A DNA stretch of 53,112 nt from Saprospiraceae bacterium. Lineage in GTDB: Bacteria > Bacteroidota > Bacteroidia > Chitinophagales > Saprospiraceae. The notes beneath the pieces were generated by a model. That model had not been told where the DNA came from and did no database searches. It saw nothing but the letters and a program-made list of their open reading frames with translations. The first letter of the stretch is position 1. Each line of letters opens with the position of its first letter. Positions 1 through 11,100 of the stretch are shown piece by piece. The position numbers and the translations under genes are program-made. The DNA lies in NCBI GenBank assembly GCA_020631235.1, contig JAHDHQ010000027.1, positions 1-53,112 on the forward strand, in the 5' to 3' direction.

Positions 1-983
1 CGGAGAACAGACATTATGCGCACGTGGATTGTCCAGGTCACGCAGATTATGTAAAGAATATGGTAACGGGTGCGGCCCAAATGGATGGTGCAATTTTAGT
101 AGTTGCAGCAACTGATGGTCCTATGCCTCAAACAAGAGAGCACATACTTCTATGTCGTCAAGTAGGAGTTCCTCAGATCGTTGTTTTTATGAACAAAGTG
201 GATCTTGTGGATGACGAAGAGATGTTGGAATTGGTGGAAATGGAAGTAAGAGAGTTGCTTGATCAATATGAATTTAATGGCGATGATGCTTCAGTAATTG
301 GAGGTTCAGCGCTTAAGGCCTTAGAAGGTGATGCAGGTGCAAAAGCACAAATCATGGCTCTAATGGCTGCAGTAGATAAAGATATTCCTGAGCCAAAGAG
401 AGAGGTTGATAAGCCATTCTTGATGCCAGTTGAGGATGTATTCTCAATTACTGGTAGAGGAACTGTTGCTACTGGAAGAATCGAAAGAGGTGTAATTAAC
501 ACAGGAGATCCTGTAGAGATTGTTGGTATGCAAGCTCCGGATGAGAAGCCGATTACTTCGACTATCACAGGGGTTGAGATGTTTAGAAAGATCTTAGAAA
601 GAGGTGAAGCAGGTGATAATGCTGGTTTACTTCTTAGAGGTATCGATAAAAATGATATTAAGAGAGGTATGGTGATCGTGGCTCCGGGATCTGTGACTCC
701 TCACTCTCACTTTAAGTGCGAAGTTTATGTATTAGGTAAAGATGAAGGTGGACGTCACACTCCATTCTTTAATGGATATAGACCACAGTTTTACTTCAGA
801 ACGACAGATGTAACAGGTGATGTTACTTTGCCAGGAGGAGTAGAGATGGTTATGCCTGGTGATAATGTTACGCTTGAAGTGAAGTTGATAAACCCTATCG
901 CAATGGAGAAAGGTTTACGATTTGCGATAAGAGAAGGTGGAAGAACAGTTGGTGCAGGTCAGGTAACTGAGATCATCAAGTAA
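1..983 (+). CDS. tuf: Elongation factor Tu, 3' part (5' end outside window)
   Basis: EF-Tu is the GTPase that delivers aminoacyl-tRNA to the ribosome. The reading frame is already open at base 3, so about 70 N-terminal residues, including the P-loop, lie outside the window. Visible are the G3 motif DCPGH (about base 27), the G4 motif NKVD, the G5-like SALKALEG, and the complete beta-barrel domains 2 and 3 with [24 protein letters not shown] and the terminal [10 protein letters not shown]. An internal GTG at 24 is the valine before DCPGH, not a start. A hairpin terminator follows, so tuf is probably the last gene of its own transcript. Identity is certain from the sequence. Confidence 0.98.
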   Translation, partial: ENRHYAHVDCPGHADYVKNMVTGAAQMDGAILVVAATDGPMPQTREHILLCRQVGVPQIVVFMNKVDLVDDEEMLELVEMEVRELLDQYEFNGDDASVIGGSALKALEGDAGAKAQIMALMAAVDKDIPEPKREVDKPFLMPVEDVFSITGRGTVATGRIERGVINTGDPVEIVGMQAPDEKPITSTITGVEMFRKILERGEAGDNAGLLLRGIDKNDIKRGMVIVAPGSVTPHSHFKCEVYVLGKDEGGRHTPFFNGYRPQFYFRTTDVTGDVTLPGGVEMVMPGDNVTLEVKLINPIAMEKGLRFAIREGGRTVGAGQVTEIIK

Positions 984-1010
984 TAAAAATATTAGACATT
1001 AGTTTTAGAT

Positions 1011-1042
1011 AAAATTAAGCATCGTTTACGGTGCTTAATTTT
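1011..1042 (+). terminator. Hairpin terminator after tuf
   Basis: Arms 1011-1024 and 1029-1042 pair over 14 positions with a single G-T wobble and a TTTA loop. The stem begins with A-rich and ends with T-rich sequence. It sits 27 nt after the tuf stop and 24 nt before tRNA-Trp, so it separates tuf from the tRNA/secE transcript, unless part of the transcription reads through. Confidence 0.8.
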
Positions 1043-1065
1043 GTCGTCTAAAATAAAATAAAACT

Positions 1066-1138
1066 AGGGGAGTAGCTCAATTGGTAGAGTGGCGGTCTCC
1101 AAAACCGTAGGCTGCGGGTTCGATTCCTGTCTCCCCTG
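1066..1138 (+). tRNA. tRNA-Trp (CCA anticodon)
   Basis: A complete cloverleaf can be drawn: acceptor stem 1066-1072 with 1131-1137, D stem, anticodon stem 1092-1096 with 1104-1108, and a T arm with TTCGATT. The loop CTCCAAA puts anticodon CCA at 1099-1101. The discriminator base is G, as usual for bacterial tRNA-Trp. The next bases are CAA, so the 3' CCA is not encoded and must be added by nucleotidyltransferase. It lies immediately upstream of secE, the usual position in Bacteroidota. Confidence 0.96.
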
Positions 1139-1155
1139 CAATTTTTAGAAAGCGT

Positions 1156-1356
1156 ATGAATGACATGGTTTTATATGTAAAAGAGAGTTATAATGAGTTG
1201 GTACACAAAGTTACGTGGCCAACCTGGGCTCAGCTTTTACAGAATACTAGGATAGTGATTATTGGGACTATTATTATTTCCCTAATCATCTTTGTCTTGG
1301 ATTTGATATGCAGTAATGCACTTACCTTTTTGTATAACTTAATAGGTAGTAATTAA
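1156..1356 (+). CDS. secE: Preprotein translocase subunit SecE
   Basis: Small inner-membrane subunit that clamps SecY in the SecYEG channel. The 66-residue product is of the single-span type. An amphipathic N-terminal helix contains the conserved motif LVHKVTWPTW, followed by one hydrophobic helix at about residues 32-55. The ATG at 1156 lies 18 nt after the tRNA and nusG begins 5 nt after the stop, so the three are probably co-transcribed. Length and motif match the short SecE proteins of the phylum. Confidence 0.96.
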   Translation: MNDMVLYVKESYNELVHKVTWPTWAQLLQNTRIVIIGTIIISLIIFVLDLICSNALTFLYNLIGSN

Positions 1357-1361
1357 TTAGC

Positions 1362-1910
1362 ATGTCTGAAGAATCAAGATGGTATTCCCTTAGGGTAATT
1401 AGTGGCAAGGAAAAAAAGATCAAGGAAAGGATCGAACTTGAATTGCAACGTAACAAGTGGACTGATATAATAACTCAAATCCTTGTTCCAACTGAAAAAG
1501 TATATAAAATCAGGAAAGGAAAGAAAGTGATTTTGGAGAGAAATATACTTCCGGGTTACATACTAGTTGAAGTAGCTAAAGGTAAATTTACAGGAGAGAT
1601 GATTCAGAGTATATCTGGAATGCCAAATGTCATACATTTTCTAGGAGGAACTAATCCAATTCCCATGAGACCTTCTGAAGCAAATAGAATGCTCGGGAAA
1701 GTGGATGAGTCACAAGAATTGTCAGAAGCGCTTATTGAACCATACATAGTCGGAGAAACGGTTAAGATCGTAGATGGACCGTTTAATGATTTTGTAGGTG
1801 ACATTAAAGAAGTGAATGACGAAAAGAAGAAATTAAAAGTTATAGTAAAAATATTTGGGCGAGGGACAGAAGTGGAGTTGAACTTTATGCAAGTTGAAAA
1901 ACAGTCTTAA
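1362..1910 (+). CDS. nusG: Transcription termination/antitermination protein NusG
   Basis: NusG binds the RNA polymerase clamp, suppresses pausing, and links polymerase to Rho or to ribosomal protein S10. The 182-residue product has an N-terminal NGN domain (W-Y-S-L-R-V start, then the core LPGYILVEV near residues 65-73) and a C-terminal KOW domain starting near VGETVKIVDGPFNDFVG. Length matches ordinary NusG with no inserted domain, so it is not a specialised NusG paralogue such as UpxY. It lies 5 nt after secE and 12 nt before rplK. Confidence 0.97.
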   Translation: MSEESRWYSLRVISGKEKKIKERIELELQRNKWTDIITQILVPTEKVYKIRKGKKVILERNILPGYILVEVAKGKFTGEMIQSISGMPNVIHFLGGTNPIPMRPSEANRMLGKVDESQELSEALIEPYIVGETVKIVDGPFNDFVGDIKEVNDEKKKLKVIVKIFGRGTEVELNFMQVEKQS

Positions 1911-1922
1911 AACATAATAGAA

Positions 1923-2366
1923 ATGGCTAAAGAAGTAGATGGCTTTATTAAATTACAGGTAAGAGGTGGAAGTGCAAATCCAGCACCGCCAGTAGGACCA
2001 GCTTTAGGTGCTAAAGGTGTTAACATTATGGAATTCTGCAAGCGATTCAATGCTAAAACGCAGGAGATGCAAGGAAAGCTTGTTCCAGTTGTTATTACGG
2101 TCTTTAAGGATAAATCATTTGAATTTATAATTAAAACGACGCCTGCATCTTATCAACTTATGGAAGCAGCAAAACTTAAAAAAGGTTCTTCTGTTCCCAA
2201 TAGAGATAAAGTTGGTTCTGTTACTTGGGATCAGATTAAACTTATTGCAGAAGATAAAATGGAGGATTTAAACGCAATGAAAGTTGAGTCTGCGATGAGA
2301 ATGGTAGCAGGAACAGCAAGAAGTATGGGGATCACTGTAAGTGGTTCTGCGCCTTGGAAGGCATAA
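1923..2366 (+). CDS. rplK: Large ribosomal subunit protein uL11
   Basis: L11 binds the GTPase-associated region of 23S rRNA and supports the L10-L7/L12 stalk. The 147-residue product has the standard N-terminal domain, with the proline-rich stretch [15 protein letters not shown] near residues 20-34, and the rRNA-binding C-terminal domain ending in TARSMGI. It sits between nusG and rplA in the canonical order. In many bacteria the next protein, L1, represses translation of this pair by binding its mRNA; I did not identify an obvious L1 site here. Confidence 0.98.
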   Translation: MAKEVDGFIKLQVRGGSANPAPPVGPALGAKGVNIMEFCKRFNAKTQEMQGKLVPVVITVFKDKSFEFIIKTTPASYQLMEAAKLKKGSSVPNRDKVGSVTWDQIKLIAEDKMEDLNAMKVESAMRMVAGTARSMGITVSGSAPWKA

Positions 2367-2424
2367 GAAATAAATTTTAATCAAGGGAGCTTTAATAAGC
2401 GTTTGTACCTTAAAACTTTTTATA

Positions 2425-3114
2425 ATGGCAAAATTAAGTAAGAAAAGAAAAGCCGCAAATGAAAAGGTTGACTTCGACAAGTTGTATACATTAAAAGAGG
2501 CTATGAGTCTTGTTAAAGAAGTAAATACAGCAAAATTCGATGCTTCTGTTGACCTTCATTTACGCTTAGGAGTCGATCCTAAAAAAGCTGATCAAGCGAT
2601 TAGAGGAACTGTTTCTCTTCCACATGGTACTGGTAAGACTAAAAGAGTTTTAGTTCTATGTCCTTCTGACAAAGAACAAGAAGCCAAAGATGCTGGTGCA
2701 GATCATGTCGGTCTTGATGAATATGTACAAAAAATCCAACAAGGATGGACAGATATCGATGTAATCATCGCTACGCCAGATGTTATGGCTACTGTCGGTA
2801 AAATTGGTCGAATTTTGGGCCCAAGAGGTTTAATGCCGAATCCGAAAACAGGTACAGTCACACCTAATGTAAAAGCAGCCGTTGAAGATGTGAAAAAAGG
2901 AAAAATTTCATTTAGAGTGGACAAATACGGTATTATCCATTCTTCAGTGGGTCGAGTATCCTTCTCTGCAGACAAATTAGCCGATAACGCAGGCGAATTG
3001 ATCTCAGTACTTCAAAAAATGAAACCTTCAACAGTAAAAGGTGCTTATATGAAAGCACTTTCTGTGGCAAGTACTATGAGTCCAGGTATCAAAGTTGAAA
3101 TTAAAGACATTTAA
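2425..3114 (+). CDS. rplA: Large ribosomal subunit protein uL1
   Basis: L1 forms the mobile stalk near the ribosomal E site and is commonly an autogenous translational repressor. The product is 229 residues. It carries the L1 signature [19 protein letters not shown] near residues 127-145 and ends at the usual place. The start ATG is preceded by a 58-nt gap after rplK. rplJ follows after 18 nt. Confidence 0.98.
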   Translation: MAKLSKKRKAANEKVDFDKLYTLKEAMSLVKEVNTAKFDASVDLHLRLGVDPKKADQAIRGTVSLPHGTGKTKRVLVLCPSDKEQEAKDAGADHVGLDEYVQKIQQGWTDIDVIIATPDVMATVGKIGRILGPRGLMPNPKTGTVTPNVKAAVEDVKKGKISFRVDKYGIIHSSVGRVSFSADKLADNAGELISVLQKMKPSTVKGAYMKALSVASTMSPGIKVEIKDI

Positions 3115-3132
3115 TCCTTAAAAAGAAAAGAC

Positions 3133-3660
3133 ATGACAAGAGACGACAAACATGCAGTAGTCGAGCAATTGAAAGAAAAATTCGAAAATGCGAATTTCTT
3201 TTATGTAGCTGATTCTTCAGGATTAACTGTGGAACAAATTAATAAATTTAGAGCGCTTTGTTTTAAGCAAGACATTGAATTAAAAGTTGTAAAAAACACA
3301 CTTGTTAAAAAAGCGCTAGAATCATATCCAGAAGAAAGAGGTTTTGCACCTATTTTTGATGTTTTAGCTGGACCTACATCCATAATGTTTACTTCACAAG
3401 CAAGTGAACCAGCTAAATTGATTAAAGAATTTAGAAAATCAAATGATAAACCAATCTTAAAAGCAGCGTATATAGATACAGATGTTTTTATTGGTGATGA
3501 TCAAATTGATTCATTAGTTGCGATAAAGTCAAAAGAAGAATTGATTGGCGATATCGTAATGTTATTACAATCACCAGCGAAGAATGTGGTTTCTGCTTTG
3601 AAAGCAAGTGGATCTACTATTGCTGGATTGATTAAAGCTCTTGAAGAAAGAGCTAACTAG
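3133..3660 (+). CDS. rplJ: Large ribosomal subunit protein uL10
   Basis: L10 anchors L7/L12 dimers to the ribosome through its C-terminal helix. The 175-residue product begins with the typical helix followed by FFYVADSSGLTVEQINKFR and contains KVVKNTLVKKAL. The C-terminal helix is rich in Ala and Leu. Only 18 nt separate it from rplA, so there is no room for the long L10 leader RNA found upstream of rplJ in many other bacteria. Confidence 0.97.
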   Translation: MTRDDKHAVVEQLKEKFENANFFYVADSSGLTVEQINKFRALCFKQDIELKVVKNTLVKKALESYPEERGFAPIFDVLAGPTSIMFTSQASEPAKLIKEFRKSNDKPILKAAYIDTDVFIGDDQIDSLVAIKSKEELIGDIVMLLQSPAKNVVSALKASGSTIAGLIKALEERAN

Positions 3661-3726
3661 TTAAGGCTTCCAAGCTTAAACGCAGGTTTATATAATTTAT
3701 TAAATTTTAAAAAAAAGTAATTAATC

Positions 3727-4107
3727 ATGGCGGATTTAAAAGCAATCGCTGATTCATTAGTGAATCTTACAGTCAAAGAAGTAAATGAATTAGCTGACAT
3801 ACTTAAAGATGAGTATGGAATCGAGCCTGCTGCTGCAGCCGTAGCCGTTGCTGCTGGCCCTGCTGGCGGAGGAGGTGATGGAGGAGCTGCTGAGAAAACA
3901 GAGTTTGACATTAGTCTAAATTCTGCAGGAGCTGCTAAATTATCAGTAGTAAAAGAGGTTAAAAATCTATTAGGCGTAGGTCTAAAAGATGCAAAAGAAT
4001 TAGTGGACAGTGCACCTGCTGTAATTAAAGAAGGTGTTCCTAAAGCTGAAGCTGAAAGTATTAAAGCTGCCTTAGAAGAGGCTGGAGCAGAAGTAGAATT
4101 AAAATAA
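3727..4107 (+). CDS. rplL: Large ribosomal subunit protein bL12 (L7/L12)
   Basis: L7/L12 is the multi-copy stalk protein that recruits translational GTPases. The 126-residue product has the N-terminal dimerisation segment (residues 1-32), an Ala/Gly hinge ([14 protein letters not shown]), and the C-terminal factor-binding domain with [24 protein letters not shown] 66-nt gap separates it from rplJ. The downstream 151-nt gap carries a hairpin likely to set the ratio of ribosomal protein to polymerase mRNA. Confidence 0.98.
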   Translation: MADLKAIADSLVNLTVKEVNELADILKDEYGIEPAAAAVAVAAGPAGGGGDGGAAEKTEFDISLNSAGAAKLSVVKEVKNLLGVGLKDAKELVDSAPAVIKEGVPKAEAESIKAALEEAGAEVELK

Positions 4108-4165
4108 TTAATTCTACAGCGTTTCAATGCTAGAAATACCCAGCAACAAAATATCATAAAGAATA

Positions 4166-4198
4166 AGGCTTAACTCGATATATTATCGGGTTAGGCCT
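4166..4198 (+). terminator. Putative attenuator hairpin between rplL and rpoB
   Basis: Arms 4166-4180 and 4184-4198 are complementary at all 15 positions if two G-T wobbles are allowed, with a 3-nt loop TAT. The following bases GTCTTTGCTT are only moderately T-rich, so partial rather than full termination is expected. E. coli has an attenuator at the same place in the rplL-rpoB gap. Equivalent function here is inference. Confidence 0.6.
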
Positions 4199-4228
4199 GT
4201 CTTTGCTTAAAACTTATTCCTTGAAATA

Positions 4229-4243
4229 GATAGCTCAGCTATC
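4229..4243 (+). promoter_or_regulatory. Inverted repeat just upstream of the rpoB start
   Basis: GATAGCT-C-AGCTATC is a perfect 7-bp inverted repeat centred on one base, ending 15 nt before the rpoB ATG. As RNA it could form a 5-bp stem with loop CTCAG near the ribosome-binding region; as DNA it could be a dyad operator. Function is unknown. Confidence 0.35.
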
Positions 4244-4258
4244 ATAAAATATTGATGA

Positions 4259-7200
4259 ATGGCATCTGCAGGTACCAAGCTTCAGCCAAATGAAAGAGTT
4301 AATTTTGGCAAAATTAAACTTCCCGAAAGTACTCCGGACCTTCTGGAAATACAGTTAAAGTCTTTTAAGGAATTTTTCCAATTGGAAACCACTCCTGAAA
4401 ACAGGGGTATGGAAGGGCTTTTTAGAGTATTCCAAGAAAATTTTCCAATTACCGATGCAAGAAACATTTTTGTTCTTGAATTTTTGGATTATTTCATTGA
4501 CCCTCCAAGATACACTATCGACGAATGTATGCAAAGAGGTTTAACTTATGCTGTACCTTTAAAGGCTAAGTTAAGATTGTCATGTAATGATGAAGAACAC
4601 GTAGACTTTCAAACTATAGTACAAGATGTATTTTTAGGAAATATTCCATATATGACTCCTAAGGGTACTTTTGTTATTAATGGTGCTGACAGGGTTATAG
4701 TTTCTCAATTACATAGATCTCCTGGAGTATTCTTCAGTCAAAGTTTCCACCCGAATGGGACTAAGATCTATTCAGCAAGAATAATTCCTTTTAAAGGGGC
4801 TTGGATGGAGTTTGCCTCTGATATTAATATGGTCATGTATGCTTACATTGACCGAAAGAAAAAATTCCCTGTAACTACTTTACTTAGAGCTATCGGTTTT
4901 GATTCTGATAAAGATATTCTTGAAATATTTGGCTTGTCTGAGGAAATTTCAAACGACCAAAAATCACTAAAGAAAGCAGTTGGACGTAAGTTAGCAGCTA
5001 GGGTACTTAAAACCTGGGCAGAGGATTTTGTGGATGAAGACACTGGTGAAGTTGTAACCATCGAAAGAAATGAAATTCTTCTAGAAAGAAATGAAGTGTT
5101 GGATGAATCCAACATTGAACTAATAAAAGACTCAGGAGTCGAATCAATTATTCTCCAAAAAGAGGACACAGAAGATAATGTAGATTATACAATTATCTAT
5201 AACACTTTAGCCAAGGATCCATCAAGTTCAGAACTTGAAGCGGTGGCTCAAATCTATCGTCAGCTTAGGGGTACAGACCCACCTGATGAAGAAACGGCAA
5301 GAGGTATCATTGATAAATTGTTCTTCTCAGATAAGCGTTATAACCTAGGAGAGGTTGGACGATATAAAATCAATAGAAAATTAAATCTGGAAATTGAAGG
5401 TGATGTTTTGGTATTGACCAAAGAAGACATTATCGAAATTGTAAAATATTTAGTTCGCCTTATTAACCAAAAAGCGGAATTGGATGATATAGATCATCTT
5501 TCGAACAGAAGAGTCCGTACAGTAGGCGAACAACTATATGGTCAGTTTGGAGTTGGTTTAGCGAGAATGGCAAGAACCATAAGAGAGAGAATGAATGTCA
5601 GAGATAACGAGGTATTTACTCCAGTAGATCTGATAAATGCACGTACTCTTTCTTCGGTAATTAACTCATTTTTTGGGACAAGTCAATTGTCTCAGTTTTT
5701 AGACCAAACAAACCCTCTATCAGAAATTACCCATAAACGAAGAATTTCAGCGCTAGGGCCAGGAGGTTTATCTAGAGAAAGAGCTGGTTTTGAGGTAAGA
5801 GATGTTCACTATTCTCACTATGGTAGACTTTGTACCATTGAAACACCGGAAGGACCGAATATTGGTCTAATATCCACATTATGTGTTCATGCAAAGGTGA
5901 ATGCTATGGGATTTTTAGAAACTCCTTACCGGTCAGTTAATTCTGGTAAGGTAGATGTAGTTTCTGAACCAGTTTATCTAAGTGCTGAGGGAGAAGATTT
6001 CAGTAAGATAGCTCAAGCAAGTGCTGTGATTAATGAAAAAGGTGCTTTTACAAATGATCGAATCAAATGTAGAGAGCATGGTGACTTTCCTGTACTTGAG
6101 CCAAAGGAAGTTGAATATATGGATGTTGCGCCAAACCAAATTGTTGGTGTGTCTGCATCATTGATTCCATTCTTAGAGAATGATGATGCGAATAGAGCCC
6201 TGATGGGATCAAACATGCAACGTCAAGCAGTACCATGTATCAGACCAAGATCGCCAATAGTAGGAACAGGTCTTGAAAAGAAAGTGGCACAGGATTCAAG
6301 GATGCTAATTAATGCCGAAGGCGAAGGAGTTGTTGAATATGTTGACGCATCAAAAATCGTTATACAATACGATAGATCTGAACAAGACCAATTGGTTTCT
6401 TTCGAAGACAATATGAAATCTTATGAATTGATGAAATTCATAAGAACAAATCAAGGTACTTGTATTAATTTGAAGCCAATTGTAAGGAAAGGAGATCGTG
6501 TGCATAAAGGATCATTATTATGTGATGGTTATGCAACGGAAAAAGGTGAATTAGCTTTAGGGCAAAACCTACTGGTTTCATTCATGCCTTGGAAAGGGTA
6601 TAACTTTGAGGATGCGATTGTTCTTTCAGAAAAAGTAGTAAAAGATGACATCTTTACTTCTGTTCATATAGAGAGTTTTGAATTAGAAGTTAGAGATACA
6701 AAATTAGGTGAAGAAGAACTAACTAATGATATCCCTAATGTTAGCGAAGAAGCAACCAAAGATTTAGACGAAAACGGTGTAATTCGAGTAGGTGCTTGGA
6801 TCAAAGAAGGAGATATTATCATCGGTAAGATTACACCAAAAGGTGAGTCTGATCCTACACCTGAAGAAAAACTACTTAGAGCAATCTTTGGTGACAAAGC
6901 AGGTGACGTTAAAGATGCTTCACTAAAGGCTCCACCTTCTAAGAAAGGTGTGGTTATAAATAAGCAACTATTTGCCAGAGCTAAGAAGGATAAATTCCAA
7001 AAAGTTCAGGAAAAAGATTTATTAGCTAAGTTGGATGATAGCCATGCAGTAACCATCAACGAGTTAAAAACCATATTGATTGATAAATTAATGGTTTTGC
7101 TTAAAGGTTTGACTTCTGCTGGTGTAAAATCTATCTACAATGAGCAGTGGATTCCTAAAGGAACTAAATTCTCAGTTAAAGTATTAAAAGGAATTGATTA

Positions 7201-8083
7201 CACTCAGGTAGATTACTCCAACTGGACTAATGATGATGATAAAAACAAGCTAATTGCTAGATTACTTCATAATTATACAATAAAAGTAAATGAAGAAGTA
7301 GGAAGGTATAAGCGTGAGAAATTTAACATTAGTATTGGAGATGAACTTCCTGCTGGAGTACTGAAATTAGCCAAGGTATATATGGCTAAGAAGCGAAAGG
7401 TTAAAGTAGGAGATAAGTTAGCTGGACGTCACGGAAATAAAGGTATTGTTTCTAGAATCGTTAGAGCTGAAGATATGCCTTTCCTTGAAGATGGAACGCC
7501 TGTTGATATCATTTTGAATCCACTAGGTGTACCTTCAAGGATGAATTTAGGGCAGATTTTCGAAACGGTTCTTGGATGGGCTGGTTTAAAATTAGGGGTG
7601 AAATTTGCAACGCCTATTTTCGATGGAGCTAGCATGGATGAAATTGAAACGTATATCCAAAAAGCTGAGTTACCTTCGTTAGGTCAAACTTATCTTTATG
7701 ATGGAGAAACAGGAGATAGATTCCACCAAGAAGCAACTGTAGGAATTATTTATATGCTGAAATTATCACACATGGTTGATGATAAAATGCATGCAAGATC
7801 TATAGGACCTTACTCTTTGATTACGCAACAACCATTAGGAGGTAAAGCTCAGTTTGGTGGTCAGCGTTTTGGAGAGATGGAAGTATGGGCACTAGAAGCA
7901 TTTGGTGCTTCAAATATCCTTCGAGAATTGTTAACAATAAAATCGGATGATGTTATGGGAAGAGCCAAAGCATACGAGGCCATTGTTAAAGGAGATTCTT
8001 TACCAGAACCTGGTATTCCTGAGTCGTTTAATGTATTGGTGCACGAACTTAGAGGTTTAGCACTAGATGTAAAATTTGATTAG
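4259..8083 (+). CDS. rpoB: DNA-directed RNA polymerase subunit beta
   Basis: Catalytic-core subunit of RNA polymerase, 1274 residues, with normal Bacteroidota length. The rifampicin pocket is intact. It reads [20 protein letters not shown] and then [11 protein letters not shown], with H492 and S497 at the positions equivalent to E. coli H526 and S531, so no classical resistance substitution is visible there. L481 and T484 replace E. coli M515 and N518. Also present are [11 protein letters not shown], the active-site region around [12 protein letters not shown], and the C-terminal [24 protein letters not shown]. The ATG at 4259 was chosen over an out-of-frame ATG at 4255. rpoC follows after 24 nt. 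Confidence 0.98.
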   Translation: MASAGTKLQPNERVNFGKIKLPESTPDLLEIQLKSFKEFFQLETTPENRGMEGLFRVFQENFPITDARNIFVLEFLDYFIDPPRYTIDECMQRGLTYAVPLKAKLRLSCNDEEHVDFQTIVQDVFLGNIPYMTPKGTFVINGADRVIVSQLHRSPGVFFSQSFHPNGTKIYSARIIPFKGAWMEFASDINMVMYAYIDRKKKFPVTTLLRAIGFDSDKDILEIFGLSEEISNDQKSLKKAVGRKLAARVLKTWAEDFVDEDTGEVVTIERNEILLERNEVLDESNIELIKDSGVESIILQKEDTEDNVDYTIIYNTLAKDPSSSELEAVAQIYRQLRGTDPPDEETARGIIDKLFFSDKRYNLGEVGRYKINRKLNLEIEGDVLVLTKEDIIEIVKYLVRLINQKAELDDIDHLSNRRVRTVGEQLYGQFGVGLARMARTIRERMNVRDNEVFTPVDLINARTLSSVINSFFGTSQLSQFLDQTNPLSEITHKRRISALGPGGLSRERAGFEVRDVHYSHYGRLCTIETPEGPNIGLISTLCVHAKVNAMGFLETPYRSVNSGKVDVVSEPVYLSAEGEDFSKIAQASAVINEKGAFTNDRIKCREHGDFPVLEPKEVEYMDVAPNQIVGVSASLIPFLENDDANRALMGSNMQRQAVPCIRPRSPIVGTGLEKKVAQDSRMLINAEGEGVVEYVDASKIVIQYDRSEQDQLVSFEDNMKSYELMKFIRTNQGTCINLKPIVRKGDRVHKGSLLCDGYATEKGELALGQNLLVSFMPWKGYNFEDAIVLSEKVVKDDIFTSVHIESFELEVRDTKLGEEELTNDIPNVSEEATKDLDENGVIRVGAWIKEGDIIIGKITPKGESDPTPEEKLLRAIFGDKAGDVKDASLKAPPSKKGVVINKQLFARAKKDKFQKVQEKDLLAKLDDSHAVTINELKTILIDKLMVLLKGLTSAGVKSIYNEQWIPKGTKFSVKVLKGIDYTQVDYSNWTNDDDKNKLIARLLHNYTIKVNEEVGRYKREKFNISIGDELPAGVLKLAKVYMAKKRKVKVGDKLAGRHGNKGIVSRIVRAEDMPFLEDGTPVDIILNPLGVPSRMNLGQIFETVLGWAGLKLGVKFATPIFDGASMDEIETYIQKAELPSLGQTYLYDGETGDRFHQEATVGIIYMLKLSHMVDDKMHARSIGPYSLITQQPLGGKAQFGGQRFGEMEVWALEAFGASNILRELLTIKSDDVMGRAKAYEAIVKGDSLPEPGIPESFNVLVHELRGLALDVKFD

Positions 8084-8107
8084 ATCATTCTTGTAAACAC
8101 AATATAG

Positions 8108-11100
8108 ATGTCATTTAAAAAGCAGAACATCAAACAACAAAAACCATTTGATTCCATTACAATCAGCTTGTGTTCACCTGATGATATATTGGAAAGATCG
8201 TTTGGAGAGGTTTTAAAACCTGAAACGATTAACTACAGAACATACAAGCCTGAAAGAGATGGTTTATTCTGTGAAAGGATATTCGGACCTGTAAAGGATT
8301 ACGAATGTTACTGTGGAAAATACAAGCGTATCCGATATAAAGGGATTGTTTGTGATAGATGCGGTGTAGAGGTAACAGAGAAAAAGGTTAGAAGAGAACG
8401 TATGGGACACATTAAACTTGTTGTGCCTGTTGTTCACATCTGGTTTTTCAAATCACTTCCTAACAAGATAGGTTACATATTGGGAATCCCTTCTAAGAAA
8501 TTAGAAACGATCATATATTACGAAAGATATGTCGTGATAAACCCAGGTGTAAAAGAAGGTGAAATTGAATTTAAAACTCTTTTTACTGAAGAAGAATATT
8601 TTCAAGTACTCGACACGCTACCAGCAGATAACCAGCTGTTAGATGATTCAGATCCTAACAAATTTGTCGCGAAAATGGGAGCGGAAGCGATTAAAGATCT
8701 ATTAGCCAAATTAGATCTTGATCAATTGTCATACGATTTAAGACACCAAGCAGCTACGGAAACAAGTCGACAAAGAAAATCGGAAGCTTTAAAAAGACTC
8801 CGAGTTGTTGAAGGATTTAGAGATGGTCTTACAAGAATCGAAAATCGGCCGGAATGGACTGTAATAGAATATTTACCAGTTATTCCTCCAGAACTAAGAC
8901 CATTAGTTCCATTAGATGGTGGACGTTTTGCAAGTTCTGATTTAAACGATTTATATAGAAGAGTAATTATCAGAAATAATAGATTAAAGCGTTTGATCGA
9001 GATTAAAGCACCAGAAGTAATTCTCAGAAATGAGAAAAGAATGCTTCAAGAAGCGGTCGATTCTTTATTCGATAACTCGAGAAAGTCAAATGCTGTTAAA
9101 GCAGAAGGTGGTAGATCTTTGAAATCTTTGAGTGATGTACTTAAAGGAAAGCAAGGTCGATTCCGTCAAAACTTACTTGGAAAAAGGGTTGATTATTCTG
9201 GTCGTTCTGTAATTGTTGTAGGACCCACATTAAAATTACACGAATGTGGTCTTCCAAAAGGTATGGCTTCCGAATTGTTTAAACCTTTTGTGATTAGAAA
9301 ATTAATAGAAAGAGGTATAGTAAAAACAGTAAAATCGGCTAAGAAATTAGTAGATCGTAAGGATCCAGTAATTTGGGAAATCCTCGAAAATATATTAAAA
9401 GGACATCCGATCTTATTAAACAGGGCCCCTACACTACACAGACTTTCTATTCAGGCGTTCCAGCCTAAATTAATTGAAGGAAAAGCAATACAGCTGCACC
9501 CTTTAGTTTGTGGAGCGTTCAATGCCGATTTTGATGGTGACCAAATGGCCGTACATGTACCGCTAGGTCACGCTGCAATATTGGAAGCACAACTATTAAT
9601 GTTGTCCGCTCACAATATGCTTAACCCACAAAATGGTATGCCTATAACCTTACCTTCACAGGATATGGTTCTAGGACTTTATTATTTGTCGAAAGAACGT
9701 CCTTCCACAAAAGAGAATAAAGTAAAAGGAGAAGGGATGACTTTCTACTCATTAGAAGAAGTAGAAATTGCTTACTCTGAAGGTGTTGTAGATTTACATG
9801 CTTTGATTAAAGTACGAGCTGATGTTGAAAATGAAGAAGGAGAAATCGTCAAAGGTATTGTAGAAACAACAGTGGGTAGAGTACTCTTTAATGGAGCAAA
9901 ACCAGACGGAGTACCTTTTATTAACGTCTTATTGACTAAGAAAAATCTTAAGCTTGTAATTAATGATCTAATTAATAGAACCAACTTTACAGAAGCTGCA
10001 GAGTTCTTAGATAAGATTAAAACAATGGGTTTTGGCTGGGCATTTAAAGCTGGTTTATCGTTTAACTTGGGTGATTTAATTACACCTTCAGTTAAAGAAA
10101 CAGCTCTATTAAATGCACGAACTGAAGTGGACGAAGTTTGGGATAATTATAACATGGGGCTTATTACTTTCAATGAACGATACAATCAAGTTATTGATAA
10201 GTGGACCTATGCAGATAATAAGATTACAGAAAACTTAATGACTGAGTTAGCCGCGCATAAACAAGGATTTAATTCTGTGTATATGATGCTTGATTCAGGC
10301 GCTAGGGGTTCTAAACAACAAATTAAGCAGCTAGCCGGTCTTAGAGGGCTAATGGCAAAACCTAAAAAATCAAGTGACACCGGAGGTGCCGTAATTGAGA
10401 ACCCAGTACTTTCAAATTTCTTGGAAGGCCTATCGGTTCAAGATTACTTTATTTCTACACACGGTGCTCGTAAAGGTCTTGCCGATACTGCCTTGAAAAC
10501 GGCCGATGCCGGATATCTTACGCGTAGATTGGTAGACGTTTCGCAAGATGTTATCATCATGGAAGTGGATTGCGATACTTTAAGAGGATTGCCAACTACA
10601 GCATTGATAGAAAACGATAAAATCATTCAGTCTTTGGGAGATAGAATTGTAGGGAGATACAGTCTTCAAGATATCTACGTGCCTGATTCTGAAGAACTGA
10701 TTGTAGAATCTGGTGGATATTTATCTAAAGAGATCGTAGCGAAAATAGAAGAAGTAGGTATTGAATCTGTAATGATACGTTCTGTACTTACCTGTGAGAC
10801 TAAAAGAGGAGTTTGTGAAAAGTGTTATGGTAAAAACCTTGCCACTGGAAGAATTTGTGAAACTGGTGATGCTGTAGGTATAATAGCTGCACAAAGTATC
10901 GGTGAACCAGGAACACAGTTAACCTTACGTACCTTCCACGTGGGTGGTATTGCATCGGTTAGTAAAGCTGAGTCAGAAATCACATCGAAATTTGATGGAG
11001 TTCTTGAGTTCGATAATATCAAAACTGTTTCTTATTCAGATAAAGGTGCGAAATCAAATGTAGTACTTTCAAGATCGGGAGAAATCCGAATTGTAGACCC

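Noticed and set aside
3115-3132. L10 leader RNA before rplJ
   Set aside because: The gap is only 18 nt, too short for the known leader structure.
3657-4157. 166-codon minus-strand frame opposite rplL
   Set aside because: Covers rplL entirely; low-complexity Ala/Ser/Pro composition is the complement of the Ala-rich hinge.
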